Part shown: positions 13,046-24,555 of the stretch, one piece after another
Numbering within the stretch: position 1 is the first letter of the stretch
How the letters are laid out: every line of letters begins with the position of its first letter
NCBI GenBank assembly: GCA_020881915.1
Contig: JAJFPB010000009.1
Coordinates: 2,728,001 to 2,792,000, forward strand
DNA from: Paramyrothecium sp. XJ0827
Taxonomy: Eukaryota > Ascomycota > Sordariomycetes > Hypocreales > Stachybotryaceae
DNA: 64,000 nt
Reading direction: 5' to 3'
Program-made: the position numbers and the translations under genes
Notes under the pieces: generated by a model
What the model saw: only the letters and a program-made list of their open reading frames with translations
Database searches by the model: none
Told to the model about the DNA's origin: nothing

Positions 13046-13482
13046 TGCCCCCTACCCGTCAAGAATATGGGGATACAAGTATTTCTTCCCCTTCTTCTGA
13101 AACTGGCTCGTCAAAAGCTGGTTCAGAGAGTTTCCTGTTCCGTTTTGCAGTCTATCAAGGCCGAGGTCTATCTCAAAGGCTTTCAATAGGTTGCAGATAT
13201 CCTCATTGAACTCGGTAAGGCTGGTTTAGAGATATTCTGACGTACGAACCTACACGGACCTTGACCGGTCAAGTCAAATCGCATGACAAGTTTCGCATTG
13301 CTGATGTCAACATCGCCAAACAAGACCTTTTCGTCGCTACTTCCAGGTACGCCGCCCCAGATGCGAACGAAAATCGCCATTCGTATACTGCCGTAGGTCG
13401 TCTGGATATTGACAAGAGTGCCTGCCGTCCGCGAATGATCTCCCCGAGGAAGAAGTATACACAAATTGGATACGAACTTATA
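13046..13482. other. Unassigned sequence upstream of the hydrolase relic
   Basis: Contains short open frames on both strands (for example 13183-13464 minus) without recognisable similarity. It may be diverged 5' sequence of the relic or unrelated. Confidence 0.35.
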
Positions 13483-13782
13483 ATCTTAATATAAAATATT
13501 CTAATTATTTAATAATATTATTATATTTAAAAAGACTTTTTTAATTATAAATCACCTAATATAAATAAATTAAAATATTTCTTAAAAATAAATAATTACT
13601 TAATATTAATTTTATATTAAAATAATTAATAATGAATCAAATAAAATATCATAATTAGAGATTTCTAGAATATTTTATATTTTAATTTTTAAAAAATAAT
13701 TTATTATATCTAAAAATTTCTTTTATTTAAATCCTTAATATTTAAAATTATTTAAAATTTCTTACATTTAGCTACTAGAATT
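13483..13782. repeat. AT-only-like block (RIP-type or AT-isochore remnant)
   Basis: About 300 bp made almost entirely of A and T, with sharp edges against ordinary sequence of balanced composition on both sides. It is rich in TA, AAT and TTAAA steps and has no ORF. In Pezizomycotina such islands commonly come from repeat-induced point mutation of duplicated DNA, or are slippage-prone relics; here this is inference. It sits directly beside the broken hydrolase copy. Confidence 0.75.
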
Positions 13783-13804
13783 AGCTACCATACCTAAGGT
13801 AGCC
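13782..13804. repeat. Nested short inverted repeat at the edge of the AT block
   Basis: Arms GCTACC and GGTAGC flank an inner palindrome ACCT-A-AGGT, forming a small hairpin exactly where the AT block ends. It may be a footprint of an insertion or chance. Confidence 0.35.
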
Positions 13805-14164
13805 AACTATTAAGAGCTGGGTCATTTGGCCAGTTTTCTGTGCACCCAAGCATGCTCGGTAAACAAAGCAACCAGTGCCTTGTCCTATGTTGCCTCCTGC
13901 ATGACTGCCTGACCCCGATCTTGTTCGGCGCCCGGGCGAAGGTATTGCCGAATAGGCGTGTGTCTTGTACGTATGGCCTCGATGCGACCTGCGGTAACGC
14001 TGCACCAAGTTTCTCCTTTGTGAACCAGCCGCTTTTCTTTTGGTCTTTTGTGTATCAGTCACAGAAAAGGGAGGAGGGCACTTGATCCAGCTAGTGTGAG
14101 TGACGGAAAAGCGATATCCTCAACGCCTCGTGTCGGAACTGCAGGGCGCGCATAGCTTGCCAAT
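13805..14164. other. Upstream region of the metallophosphoesterase
   Basis: About 360 bp leading to the start codon at 14165. No ORF of interest; presumably promoter and 5' UTR. I see no clear TATA box. Confidence 0.4.
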
Positions 14165-15890
14165 ATGGCTGTGCTGACGCTGCCACGGGTTTTGTCTGGC
14201 ACAGTCCTTTCTGCACTTGATCATTTCGGCTTCCTCCGTTCTAAAGCGTCGGCACCGTCTGGCACTCTCTCGCGAACCTCCGTCATTACGGATGTGACCA
14301 TAAGCTCCTCATCTCTGACTGACCCGCTTCCGACCTGCTCATCGGAGCCACCACAATGGCACCGCATCGAGAAGGATCTCCATCTGCATTCACTTCAGCA
14401 AAGCGCATGGCTGGAGGTGGCGCTGGTGGAGCAGGAGGAGCTTGCCGTGGACGACCTGGTCGTGACCGATATCAGAATCGGCGGCCCGGATCCTGTCTCG
14501 GGCTCAGATGGGCCGTGGGAGAGTCGGCCAGGCGGCATCTGGGTCTTGAGGAGCAATTATGCTGGCAACATCCATCAAGTAGTGACGGGTGTAGATGTCC
14601 TTTTTGGAGCAGATGCTGTCGATCCGCGAACGCAGTGGACCCTCCTTCAACCGCCTCTGCTTCTGCACGCACAGCCCGGGCTCCCGAGTGCAAGGCTGAC
14701 TGTAAGACATGGCAAGGCCAGGCCGGTATCGGGCAGCCCTCCAACGCCAATCCTGAGGGCAAGAGGGGACGGCAAGTTCAAAATGGTCCAGATATCCGAC
14801 ACGCACATGGTGACCGGCGTCGGGTCATGCGCGGATTCCATGGACGCCAATGGACAACCTCTACCCAAAACCGAGGCGGACCCGCGCACCGTTAAGTTTA
14901 TGGGCGAAATTCTAGATATCGAACAGCCGGATCTTGTCATTCTTACCGGGGATCAGTTGCACCACGACATTCTCGACAGTCAGTCCACCCTTTTCAAGGT
15001 CGTGGCCCCTTTGATCGAACGTTCAATCCCCTTTGCGGCAGTCTTCGGGAATCATGATGACGAAGGGAGATATGCACTCTCACGTAAGTCAGCTTGTTTT
15101 GCAGTCCGTGCCAGGGCTACCGATCCAACAGACGCTCCTGTACACCACCTAACCTTCCATTGGCTAATATTTTGGCGCCATAGGTGAAGCTCAGATGTCG
15201 CTCCTGCAGGACCTTCCATACAGTCTTTGCCAGCCAGGCCCAAAGGAAGTAGACGGTGTAGGGAACTACTACCTTCAAGTATTCGGTCCTGAGCCCTCAG
15301 AGGTCCCTTTCGCAACCCTTTTCCTGCTAGATTCGCATGGCCAACTATCAAAATCGGTGCCATTCCTGGGCTACGACTGGATCAAGCAGAGCCAAATCGA
15401 CTGGTTCACAGAAACTTCTCGGACACTGCGAAAGGACCGTGTGCAGGATGGGGATCATGGCCACTTCCATTTGTCTCTGGCATTTCAACATATTCCTTTC
15501 CCTGAATACGGTGATAACAAACTTATCATCAAGGGCGGCCACCGCGGAGAGCCGACCGAAGGCCCAAAGCTCAATTCCCACTTCTACGATGCTTTGGTTG
15601 AGGAAGGTGTGGTGGCAGTAGGCTGCGGGCATGATCATGTGAACGACTTTTGTGCCTTACGCCCGCAGAATAGCATACACACCGCTCTTGGCCCGTGGCT
15701 ATGCCAGGGGGGAGGTAGCGGATTTGGAGGCTATGGTATGTATGGCACGAAGAGGTACTACAGGCGAGCGAGGGTTTGGGAATTTGATGCAAGCAGAGGA
15801 GGCTTGAAAACTTGGAAACGACTCGAATATGCGGAAAAAAGAGTCGATGAGCTGATTCTTGTAGATGCTGGTACTATAGTTACCTCATAA
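14165..15890 (+). CDS. DCR2/SIA1-like calcineurin-type phosphoesterase
   Basis: Metal-dependent phosphoesterase resembling yeast Dcr2/Sia1, a phosphatase linked in yeast to dephosphorylation of Ire1 and cell-cycle entry. Exons 14165-15083 and 15184-15890 (100-nt intron, phase 1) give 541 residues. The metal-binding blocks are in order: QISDTHM (about residue 210), ILTGDQL (about 258), FGNHDDEG (about 295) and CGHDHVND near residue 460. Residues 1-200 form a family-typical N-terminal region including GIWVLRSNYAG. A transmembrane anchor at the N-terminus is not obvious, unlike some homologues. A glycine-rich turn GGGSGFGGYGMYGTKRYYR follows the last metal block, as in the family. Intact by all visible criteria; the exact substrate is unknown. 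Confidence 0.9.
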
Positions 15891-16882
15891 AAGAGCAGTA
15901 ATATATGGAATTATATAGGACTTCTTCGTGCTTACTACATGGGTGCCTTCTATAGCTATATACTGAGCAGCAATATATCAGAATTAAATCACTTCTTTTC
16001 AAGATATTCATCAAGTACGTATTAAGATAATATCGCTATTGTTTATTAAGAAATATAAGACATCACTGAACTCCCCACATTTTGCCGCCAACGACATTTG
16101 ATGAAACTGACGACTACTTGTACGTGGGAATTTTCTCATCTCATCTCCTTTCTCGCCCTTTGTCTTCAGACGCTGCCGCTCGTAAAATAGAATCACCAGA
16201 TCACATCTTGGAGGAGAAAGCCAGGCGTCTGATAGAAGTTCATAGTCAAGCTTCATTCGTCGGCTCGTCCATTCTAAGCAATAGGCAGGCAAGTCCTAGA
16301 TTTCTGGCGTGCATTTTACTACTCACTTGCTCGGCAACCTTTCTCCTACCATAAATCATGATACCAAAACGCTAGACTGAGGATCTATCGACCTCCCAAT
16401 CGCCGATAACTCTGGCCCTGGCACACAACAAGCTTTTATCTGTTAGAGGATTAATTTGTTCAAGACGCACAAATGTCCTTAAGTATAGATTACTAATGGA
16501 GGTAAAATTAAATCCTTGGAGTAATGTAGGCCACGCCCCCTTGATGTCTAGTCGTCTTTTGGCTTCTCTCCATTCAACACCGCTTGCCTCTTTATTGGTG
16601 GAGTTGAGGAACAAGATTCTCTGGTTAGTCTCAACGAAGTCGGTCATTGCCCATTGGTCCTTGCGTTGGCGTAATCTATACTCATAGAGTGATAGTAAAT
16701 CTACCAACACTATATATGCCGTGCCGTGCATCCTTTTAAGCAGGGGTTATTGCTTGGCAGATCCACTTGTTCCCTGTCACCTCGGATCTACTCCTTGCCA
16801 CCGTCGGACCAGAATCCTTAGACTTCTTTTGCTGTGGAACTGATAGTGTTATGGAGCTTCTAATTATAACAAATGCGGCAGG
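15891..16882. other. Intergenic, gene-poor
   Basis: About 1 kb. Minus-strand frames at 16011-16292 (93 aa) and 16372-16731 (119 aa) show no recognisable domain and I do not call them genes. AT-rich steps (ATATAT) just after the phosphoesterase stop probably belong to its 3' UTR. Confidence 0.45.
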
Positions 16883-16889
16883 TATATAT
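16883..16889 (+). promoter_or_regulatory. TATA-like element
   Basis: TATATAT about 93 bp upstream of the ATG of the small secreted protein at 16976, a normal spacing for a fungal core promoter. Confidence 0.4.
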
Positions 16890-16975
16890 GTGCGCCTTTC
16901 CCAGACATAGTAAAAAGCTTTCCCCCTTTTTCTCGTCAAGTAATCTTTTTGAGAGTACATATCACGATTAATACC

Positions 16976-17490
16976 ATGAAGTTCTCTTCAGTCCTTTTCG
17001 CGTCGGCATCTGCATGTCTCGCCTCGACTGCTGCGGCGGAGGAGTCTTTTCAACAATGGTGGCAGAAGACTGCAGCAGCTGTTGGTAAGTCTAGCATTTT
17101 CTACTCCGCAATTACAACAGATACTGATTGCTATCAGCCGTTTTCCCCAATGCGACTGGATGGGAGGCAGCCGTCGATAGCCTTATCCTCCCCAGCGCCA
17201 AGATAACCTTCAACGCCCAGGAGCTCGACCTGGACGGTCTCAAGGCATATTGGAGCACTATCCCACCAATTGTTGAGGCAAACTATGAATATTTGATCCT
17301 CACCATGAACGATGCTGTAGCTCTGCCGGCAGCGAATGGTCGGGGTGGCAGTGCGTACATGACTGGCACAGAAGTAGGGTTGCGCAACGGCGCGAACAAG
17401 ACTGTGACAGCAAGACAGGCGCTGTTCGCTGTCTTTAATGACGACAGAAAGGCTATTGAGTGGCACGAGGTGGTGAACAAGTTGGTGTAA
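16976..17490 (+). CDS. Small secreted NTF2/SnoaL-like protein
   Basis: Exons 16976-17084 and 17138-17490 (53-nt intron) encode 153 residues. The N-terminus MKFSSVLFASASACLAST with an AAA cleavage region is a good signal peptide. The rest has the look of a SnoaL/NTF2-like cone-shaped alpha+beta fold: ATGWEAAVDSLILPSAKI, LDGLKAYWSTIPP, and a closing RKAIEWHEVVNKLV strand. Such domains are used as lyases, isomerases or small-ligand binders; here no catalytic residue set can be assigned. A potential N-glycosylation site is in NGANKTVTA. Identification of the fold is from pattern only. A second, cytosolic-looking SnoaL-type protein is found at 52687. Confidence 0.75.
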
Positions 17491-17847
17491 AATTAGTTTA
17501 GTGCTTTCATTACTTCATCAGGCACAGCATTCTCTCCTCCCAAGGCCGCATGACTATTTCATAATCCAGGTCTAGCCGTGTCAAAATAGTGTTAGAACAT
17601 GGAGGCCAAGAAGGAGCGGACTATTCAGTTCCATCTACATTCATCACATCTTCTACCAAGTCCTGGCGTAGCACACGAAAACGGACTGATACTTTTCTAC
17701 TACTTGTGATGTCGGGCCTATGTCTTTGTAAACTAGACTGTACTTCAGATACCACGGGGACAGGAACACACTCCCAAACACTACTGCACAATGTTTCTCT
17801 AAGTATTCTTATTACAAAACCACTCATCTAGAATGAGACACCCCTAA
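17491..17847. other. Short convergent intergenic region
   Basis: About 360 bp between the stop of the small secreted protein and the stop of the Hsp70-like gene on the other strand. Holds 3' ends only, as far as I can see. Confidence 0.5.
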
Positions 17848-19958
17848 CTAATCCCAGTCCACTACTATAGGCTCGTGGTTACCTGAGAACTTCTGGCCAC
17901 CAAACCAGACCTCAAACCGTATGTCGGCAGGTGCTACAATAACGCGAACCTCGAATCTGCAAATGTAATACGTGTAGCCTCTAGAGAAGCACGTCCCTCG
18001 CTTGTTCTTCAAGATAAGCTCGTGCTGTTGGACTCCCGTTAAATTACTTGTGACTGTGCACAATTTGTCAACGCCAGCTAACAATGGTTGTTAATATTTT
18101 CGATGGAGCACGGTGATAAGCCCTAAAGTTGTTATCATTTGGAGTGACTTACGTTGCTTTAAGCTCGCCGGAAGCTGCGACAGGTCGTTATTTGACGTCA
18201 ATACTGTAGTTCCCCAGGCCCTGGTATCGTCGCCTTGAGCTAACTTGACCTCGAAAGCCTTTGTCAACACTTGCGAAGGGTCAATTGTATCGCCCTGGAA
18301 TACCGGTTAGAAGAGTAGAATTGCCGTTTCGAATCGACTCTCACCTTGCGTATAATCCACTCAATGCGGTTGATTGCCCACGTTAGGTCTGTGGCAAATT
18401 CGTCTTGCACAAGATCCTCATTGATGTGTAGGAGAGGAGAGTAGAGTTCTCTGACCTTGACTCCGTAACTTGCCCTGGCGATTCGGCTTTTCAAGACCCC
18501 AACAGAATTAGATTTTCGCTTCTGCTCCTGTTCATAAAGAAGTCCCCGCACAACGACTAGCTGCGGCTCCTGGCATGGGATCAGAGAAACGTTCCTGGCG
18601 TTTGGATGCTTATAAACCGTTAAGTGCTGTTGCACTGCTTCCCTGAGATACGCGGAACTTCCGAGACCTCCAGAGAGAACGAGATATTCCTAGTGTTCAA
18701 ACGTTTAGAATTTCACTTCTGAGGTGGATGTTGTTCGACTTACGACGTGATCGGTCAAACCAGCTTGGATCAGCCAATCTAGCTGTTCTTTGACTAGTTT
18801 CATGATCCCATCTAGCTGCTGGTCAAAGAGCGCCTGAATTTCTTCTCTTCTTGTGGTCAGTTCTGGATGTCCATTGTCACTCTTCAGTTAGGGGCGACCC
18901 CTGTGAGAGGAAAACCAACCTATCGAATAACATTCGACCTCCCTCGATGCGAAGTCCAGAATGGTTGAAATCAAAGGACACTCCTTCCATTTGGATCTTG
19001 AAGATTCTCTGCATATACACCTTCTCCCCAAATTTATGTTTCACTGTCTTGTAATGATAACTTCTTGCCATCTGTTGTGCACAATTCTTGGGGAGAGTGT
19101 TCTGGATGTCGGGGAATGCTGCCAATCGTTGACTGACCAGTCGCACGAATGCTCGGTCAATCATAGATGACCCTATGCCAATTCCTCGAACAGCTGCCAC
19201 CTGAGACATTTCTGGGAACTCTATATCGGTTGAGATAACACGCATTAAGGCCAAGTCTGTTGTTCCACCACCAGCGTCCAATGTTAGGAACACGCTGCTT
19301 GGGCGGAAGTTCAAGGAGCTTGTCTTAAGAGTAGCGACAGAAGCAGCCTCAGCTTCGGTCAAGTCGACCTCTGCAACGTGACGAGATCCTTCGATGCCGA
19401 ATCCGGCATCTCGAATGAGCGACTTGAAAGTGTTGATGACGCCCATTTTTGTCCAGGTAGTTGGCACACTAAAGACAAAAGTCACGGGCAGGGATGCCCA
19501 CCCTCCAATGTGCCGCTTCCCTATCTGAGTCTCAATGCTTTCTTTGATATGAAAGTAGATCTGCTTCAGATAGTCTGTGATGAACTTTTTGGCTTCGTCT
19601 GTACTTTGAGGGGCACTTGAAAGGCCTTGATGATGCGCTGCATTGAGAAGGTCCTCATCAATGAAAATCTTGAAGAACTCGCGCCTCGACTTTCCTGGAT
19701 CATCGTCATCGGCGCACATAAATCCCCACGATGATATACTGCCGTCAGTGTTGTACACAAGAGTCGTCGGGACTTTACGCTCTCCACGATCCCCGCTGCC
19801 CGGCCAATCGCTGATGACTTGCAGCGGTCTTTGCGGTGTCATCCATGCCACCCCTGATGATCTTAGCCTCCAGACAATATGGCAAGTGCCTAGGACTTAC
19901 CAGTAAAGGTTGTGCCAAAATCGATGGCTACTACCACGTGTGGCTCGAAGTCTTCCAT
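17848..19958 (-). CDS. Hsp70-like ATPase-domain protein
   Basis: Six minus-strand exons (19958-19901, 19853-18920, 18879-18744, 18689-18345, 18294-18153, 18077-17848) join in phase to 614 residues. Actin/Hsp70-fold ATP-binding motifs are all present: phosphate-1 VVVAIDFGTTFTGVAW at residues 8-23, phosphate-2 LTLDAGGGTTDLALM near 210, and the adenosine loop LVLSGGLGSSAYLREAV near 380. The rest is not a canonical Hsp70 substrate-binding domain: after about residue 480 comes a unique beta-rich C-terminus ending in VVDWD. This matches the expanded fungal group of Hsp70-like proteins (HSPA12-type), whose roles are mostly unknown. The second intron is only 40 nt (18880-18919) and its acceptor is the weakest call; it is needed to avoid stops. 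The start is 379 bp from a divergent membrane-protein gene, so the promoter may be shared. Confidence 0.88.
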
Positions 19959-20337
19959 TATGGCAGATGGACCTCGTGATCTGGAGCATTGGCTTCAGAG
20001 TCTCCGAAGAGACCTGTATGGAATCAGAACTTGTTATTAAGGATCATTTTGGGATGAGGCTACAGCCACCCAAGGAGTACGAAAGGGGGACGGCACAAGG
20101 CTCCACGAAACTCATGAAATTGGGGGTGGCTGACATGCAGAAGCTGAAAGACATTTTGCAGAGGCGGCTCCAGGATGTAACCGCCCGCTGGGGTGTCGGA
20201 GCCTCGTCTTCAGAGTAGCATCCCGGCAGAGGGCTTCTCCTCCCCTACATTAATTGGCTACTTCTCTGCGTTCCATCATTCAGTCGCTTTACATTAATCC
20301 AGTCATCTTGAAAGCACCATTTAGTCGCTGGACCAAG
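19959..20337. promoter_or_regulatory. Divergent intergenic region
   Basis: 379 bp between the ATG of the Hsp70-like gene (minus) and the ATG of a membrane-protein gene (plus). Likely a shared or back-to-back promoter. An open plus-strand frame through here (to 20218) shows no domain and is not called. Confidence 0.45.
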
Positions 20338-21864
20338 ATGCCGCCCAAAGAAAAGAGTGAAGTAGAAGTGAGGACCCAGCCAATCAAACGCCATCAAATT
20401 GAACTAACTTTCTATAGGTCGCAGCTGTTGAGGCCTTCCATCGCGTTGAAGTGAGAGGCGGTGAACTTTGGCTTGCGATTGTTGATCGGCTCGCTCCCCG
20501 CCAGGCTTCGTCGTCAACCTTGAGTGTCACGGCGTCAACTTCAACGAATACTTCTAGCGGATCTTCAGCAGCCAGCACCACTCCGGCGTCGACCCAAACG
20601 AGCCCTAATGAGCCGAGGCCTACTCAACAGACAGGTTCCAGCACAACTGCCTCTCCAGTTGCCCCAACCACCGATTTGTCTGGAACCAGTCTCAGTTCCG
20701 TGGGCTCTAACACAACAAGTCAGAATCCGAGCAGTGCAAACGCAGCGAGCACAGCCTCCAACACCAACGTAACGTCCACATCCACAACAGGAGGCAGCTC
20801 CCCCACAAATACATCTCCCGGAGGCAAGCCTGGCCTGGGCGGAGGCGCGGTTGCTGGTGCTGCGATTGGAGGTCTGGTAGCTGGCATTATAATCGGCCTT
20901 CTCGTTGCCTTTGTTGTTCTCAAGAGGCGCTGGAACAAGCGGCCCCAGACACAATCGGGAGTCGTTCATCTGGAGTCGGAGGCATGGCAGAAAAAGCCCT
21001 CTCTGAGCCCAAAAGCCGAAGAGATCGATCTGACGCAGTTCTTCCTTTATGGCTCGTCCGATGAAGATATTGCTGGCGAAGTCCACGCTATCTCCGATTT
21101 GATATACCAGCATGTCGAGAACCACTACCACACGCAGCCGGTCCCCTTGGATCCTCGCGAGCTATCTCAAGACCTACTTAGCATCGGAATCACCCAGAAA
21201 TCTGGCTTGAGCCTGGAAACGATATCTGCACTCTGCATTGACACGAAGACGCGCCACATTGGCTTGAGACATGTCATCGCACACGTCCTTTTTCACAGCA
21301 TTGACATCCAGCAACGCACTTCATTCTCTCTGCTACCTCGGCCCGTGGCTGGTTTCATCCCCTCCATTTCTTTGCCGCAAGCCGGCGCTCAGGCGTCCCC
21401 TGGTATGGCCCATAGCTCCCTGAAGCTAGTACGCGGTTGCACAGCGAAGAATACTAACCAGTCACCTAGAGCGCGAACTAGCATTATCTTGGTGGCGCAA
21501 GCTCTCAGCCTTGATCCTACACCCGACCCCCCATCAAAGAACACCCTTGCCACTGCAGGCGGATGTGGTATCACAGCAGGCATCAGACCTAGCCAATGCT
21601 GTGAGCCACTACCTTCGGGCCTTTATCGCTCCCGGCAGCGAACAGGATACAAATGAACACCTGCGGGCGGTAGCAATGGAATGTGCCAAGCTAGGCTATA
21701 CGCTTTTCTCTCACCATGCAGATTGGCAGATTCTCTACGTCAATGAGCGTGGAGCTTCTAGAGCCATCGTCGTTTGCCCCGGTCTAGAGAAAAGGACCTT
21801 CCAAAGTGGGCAAGGCATACCTTCACGGACCTGTGTTGTGGAACCTATTCTTGCTGGGATTTGA
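20338..21864 (+). CDS. Ser/Thr-rich single-pass membrane protein with large soluble C-domain
   Basis: Exons 20338-20367, 20418-21402 and 21470-21864 give 469 residues. The first exon encodes only ten codons. The plan is: charged N-terminus, a Ser/Thr/Pro/Asn-rich stalk (about residues 45-170), one transmembrane segment with GxxxG packing (VAGAAIGGLVAGIIIGLL), a stop-transfer LKRRWNKR, then about 270 residues of soluble domain containing WRKLSALILHP and LGYTLFSHHADWQILYVNE. The stalk and helix resemble WSC/mucin-like sensors of fungi, but no signal peptide is seen, so either a further upstream exon is missing or topology differs. The C-domain is not recognised. The protein lies head to head with the Hsp70-like gene. 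Splicing at 21403/21469 is supported by phase and an ACTAAC branch site. Confidence 0.75.
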
Positions 21865-22670
21865 ATCAGGCGGCAGGAAACTGCTTGCGGCGGCTTGGGG
21901 ACCCTTGTTAATCTCATCATTGTACTTTGGTGTTGCATAGTTTCTCTACCTCGTGTCCCTTGACTTAGTGACCTAATAATATGTCTTGCTACCATTTGGT
22001 ACCCGGATACGACGTAGACCGCTTCATTTCCAGAGCCTTGTTCTTAATCAGGTGGTAAATATTGTCGCCGTCGTGTTACACTGCATATTTAATTTACGCT
22101 TGCTTGTGTGGCTTGCAAGCATTAGGCAGCTGGATACGACGCCGGCAGCCTCACTTCTAGAGCCTTGTGTTTCATCTTGCCGCTGGTGGAGGCTTGTCTT
22201 CTGGTTTGCGGCTGCGAAGCCATCAGGTATTATTTTAAACATGTTGATAATGCAAGTAAGCGCTGTGATGTGAAAGATCCTTGCTATCTTGAGAGCAAAT
22301 CATAGACGAGGAAGAGTTGTTTTGTAGTTCGGCATGCACTTGCTTGCCGCTCCTGTGTCGACTACAGCATGGCAAATTGACATGCAGCCAACCCTGCTGT
22401 TGCATTTTAGCCCCCAATGAGGCTGAGATCATCAGACACTTCAAGTTGCTACCGAAGAAAACAACGCACTGTTTGCTTCCACACATGGATAACCACCAAA
22501 CGCTTCAGTTCACAAACCCTCAATTTGCACAGTACGTGCTGTTTGGAGACGGAGTTCCCACAGCAACACTGCCGATACTTTGAACTTAACTGGGCTGCTA
22601 GGGCCTAGTAGCGACAACGCAGCCTCTTCTACCTTCACCGAAAGGGATAACGAATCCGAACGGGCAACAC
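21865..22670. other. Intergenic with decayed repeats
   Basis: About 0.8 kb without a gene. It carries an imperfect direct repeat (22005-22054 and 22132-22190), both copies starting GGATACGACG and sharing AGAGCCTTGT, with arm-like segments reading TTGCTTG nearby. Likely remnant of a small tandem or mobile repeat. Confidence 0.45.
22005..22190. repeat. Imperfect direct repeat pair
   Basis: Two copies about 127 bp apart, each beginning GGATACGACG and containing AGAGCCTTG about 30 bases later, with several mismatches between. Origin unknown. Confidence 0.45.
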
Positions 22671-23758
22671 ATGTCTGGCCTTGAAAGCGATCACCAAACA
22701 GCGCAGCGGCAGTTGAAACATGTCACGAGCGCCTGCAATGAAGACTTGCACATCCTCATCGACCTTCGAAACCAATGTCGATCGTCGATCTCTCAACAGC
22801 CAGCTGTTTCACAACGAATGAACAATGTCATAGCGGGAGCCCAGCTCGCGATCGCTGCGGCCCAAGAGGCCATCGCCCAAGAATGGACCGCTGAGCAGAG
22901 TCCACCACCTTATGAAGAATATGCTGTCAGCTCCTGCAACGTGCTTGAAACAATCTCCGAGGTCGAGAACCATCATGCTGCTATACTCTCCGAACTGTAT
23001 CGCGCACAAGAAATTAAGAGAATCACTTCTCTTGGTGTTGGGAATGCAATGGAAAAAGGAAGCCGCAGCTTGGAATCGGCACCTGTCTTCTACAACATCG
23101 ACTTGCTCTCCGATATGATGAATGAAGCATCAAGTAAGTTATCATTCTTACAATACAACTGCCGGGCCTCTAAAATCTTCAAATAGCTCGATACACGAAG
23201 CCGGCATATCATGTTGCATCCACCAATACAAGTAGCTACATGGCCCCAGTCTTCGAACTGAGCTCCGTGGTCTTTCCATCGCCGCCTGTTGAGCTAGACA
23301 CTGGCGTTGATATCATTCCTCCGCCACGGAACTCGGCCATATTAGCAATCAACGAAGAGCTTGAGTCGCAGACAAAGCATGCATCGAATAGCCAACCACC
23401 AAACATTACAGACATAAGAACCCCGGACAGCACGTACGAAGAGTTACACCACCGACTGCCCCCGGTCCCTGTTCCAAGACTTGGTCTCGACAAGCTACAC
23501 TCAACAACTCATTGCTCTTCTGCAGACCAGACGGGGTCAGGAATAATTGACTTGACCCCGTTTATAGCAAGGCGACCGATTGTGGAGGAGAAACAGCTCG
23601 CTCCGCCAGACGAGGATCGGAAGATAGGATCAGAGGCAAATTCAGTTTTCGAGGAGAAGGAATTCGTTGCAAAGCACGTAGTTGCAAAGAAGTCCACGCA
23701 ACGGTTCTTGGTCAACTCTCAAGACCTTGAAGGCCTATCGGCTCTGTTAGGAATGTAA
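22671..23758 (+). CDS. Unknown soluble protein next to the Hsp70-like module
   Basis: Exons 22671-23133 and 23187-23758 (53-nt intron, phase 1) encode 344 residues. The N-terminal half (residues 1-150) is predicted helical, with regular polar/hydrophobic spacing (HVTSACNEDLHILIDLRNQ, then NNVIAGAQLAIAAAQEAI). A PPPYEEY motif near residue 80 fits a PPxY-type ligand of WW domains. The C-terminal half is Pro/Glu-rich and probably disordered, ending in STQRFLVNSQDLEGLSALL. I do not recognise a family. Helical N-terminal regions of this look also occur ahead of NACHT/STAND proteins in fungi, but no NTPase follows here. No signal peptide or membrane segment. Confidence 0.65.
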
Positions 23759-24555
23759 ATGTAAATCAGATGGTAATGTGGTTCTCCTTCTTCTTGATGT
23801 TTCCCAGCTATTTTCAATCGGTGTTCCAATCATTCCCACGGCCTTTGAGAGATGTTCGTGCTGGGAAGGACATCACCGAAGCCATACTAATCAAACTGCA
23901 AGACTTACTCATACTATGCAGCACATGATCAGAGGTGTAAACACAGATGAATCAATCAGATAGCCTCCGCTCTACCAGGATCTTGAAATGCGGGTGCGGA
24001 AAGCCCATTTTTTGGACGTATTTTACACGGGTGTGCTATTTCGTGCTCTGCAAAGGGCCCGCAGGAATGTACGGTCCTCAGATGATGTGCGATCATGGTG
24101 TTGGTAGTATAGTCTCGAGGATTTATAACCTGTAAGCTTGATGCGTACATAGTTGCATGCGACTGCATCTTGCGCAAGATCCAAGCTTATCGCAATATGG
24201 ATGTTTGCCCACTCTCTAACAGGGGACAATCCACACTTTCCCCTGGGCCCCATGTCGTGTGATGTCTTTCCTGTACGCCTATTGCTCCACGGCTCGAGTT
24301 CCACAACCAAGCCGATCTCGCAAAGCTGGTGTCTCATAATACCGTTAGCAGTGGCCGAAAACGTATTAGTCACGATCTTGGAACTGGGTCGTGATAGGGC
24401 GGTGAGGATCCGCTCAATACGCCGTACAGAGTAGCGGTGACCCTAGAATAGACACTAATCAAATATCACTCATCGGCCTTGTTCACAACACTCTCGGACG
24501 CCCGTCATAGGAGACGACGCAGCCAGTGATCGGCATCGTGGCAGAGTCTCTGCTC
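23759..24555. other. Intergenic, no gene seen
   Basis: About 0.8 kb. Overlapping short ORFs on both strands without similarity. The stretch before 24556 should hold the promoter of the MATE gene. Confidence 0.45.

Noticed and set aside
16372..16731. 119-codon minus-strand frame
   Set aside because: No recognisable domain or start context; could be chance in an AT-rich stretch.
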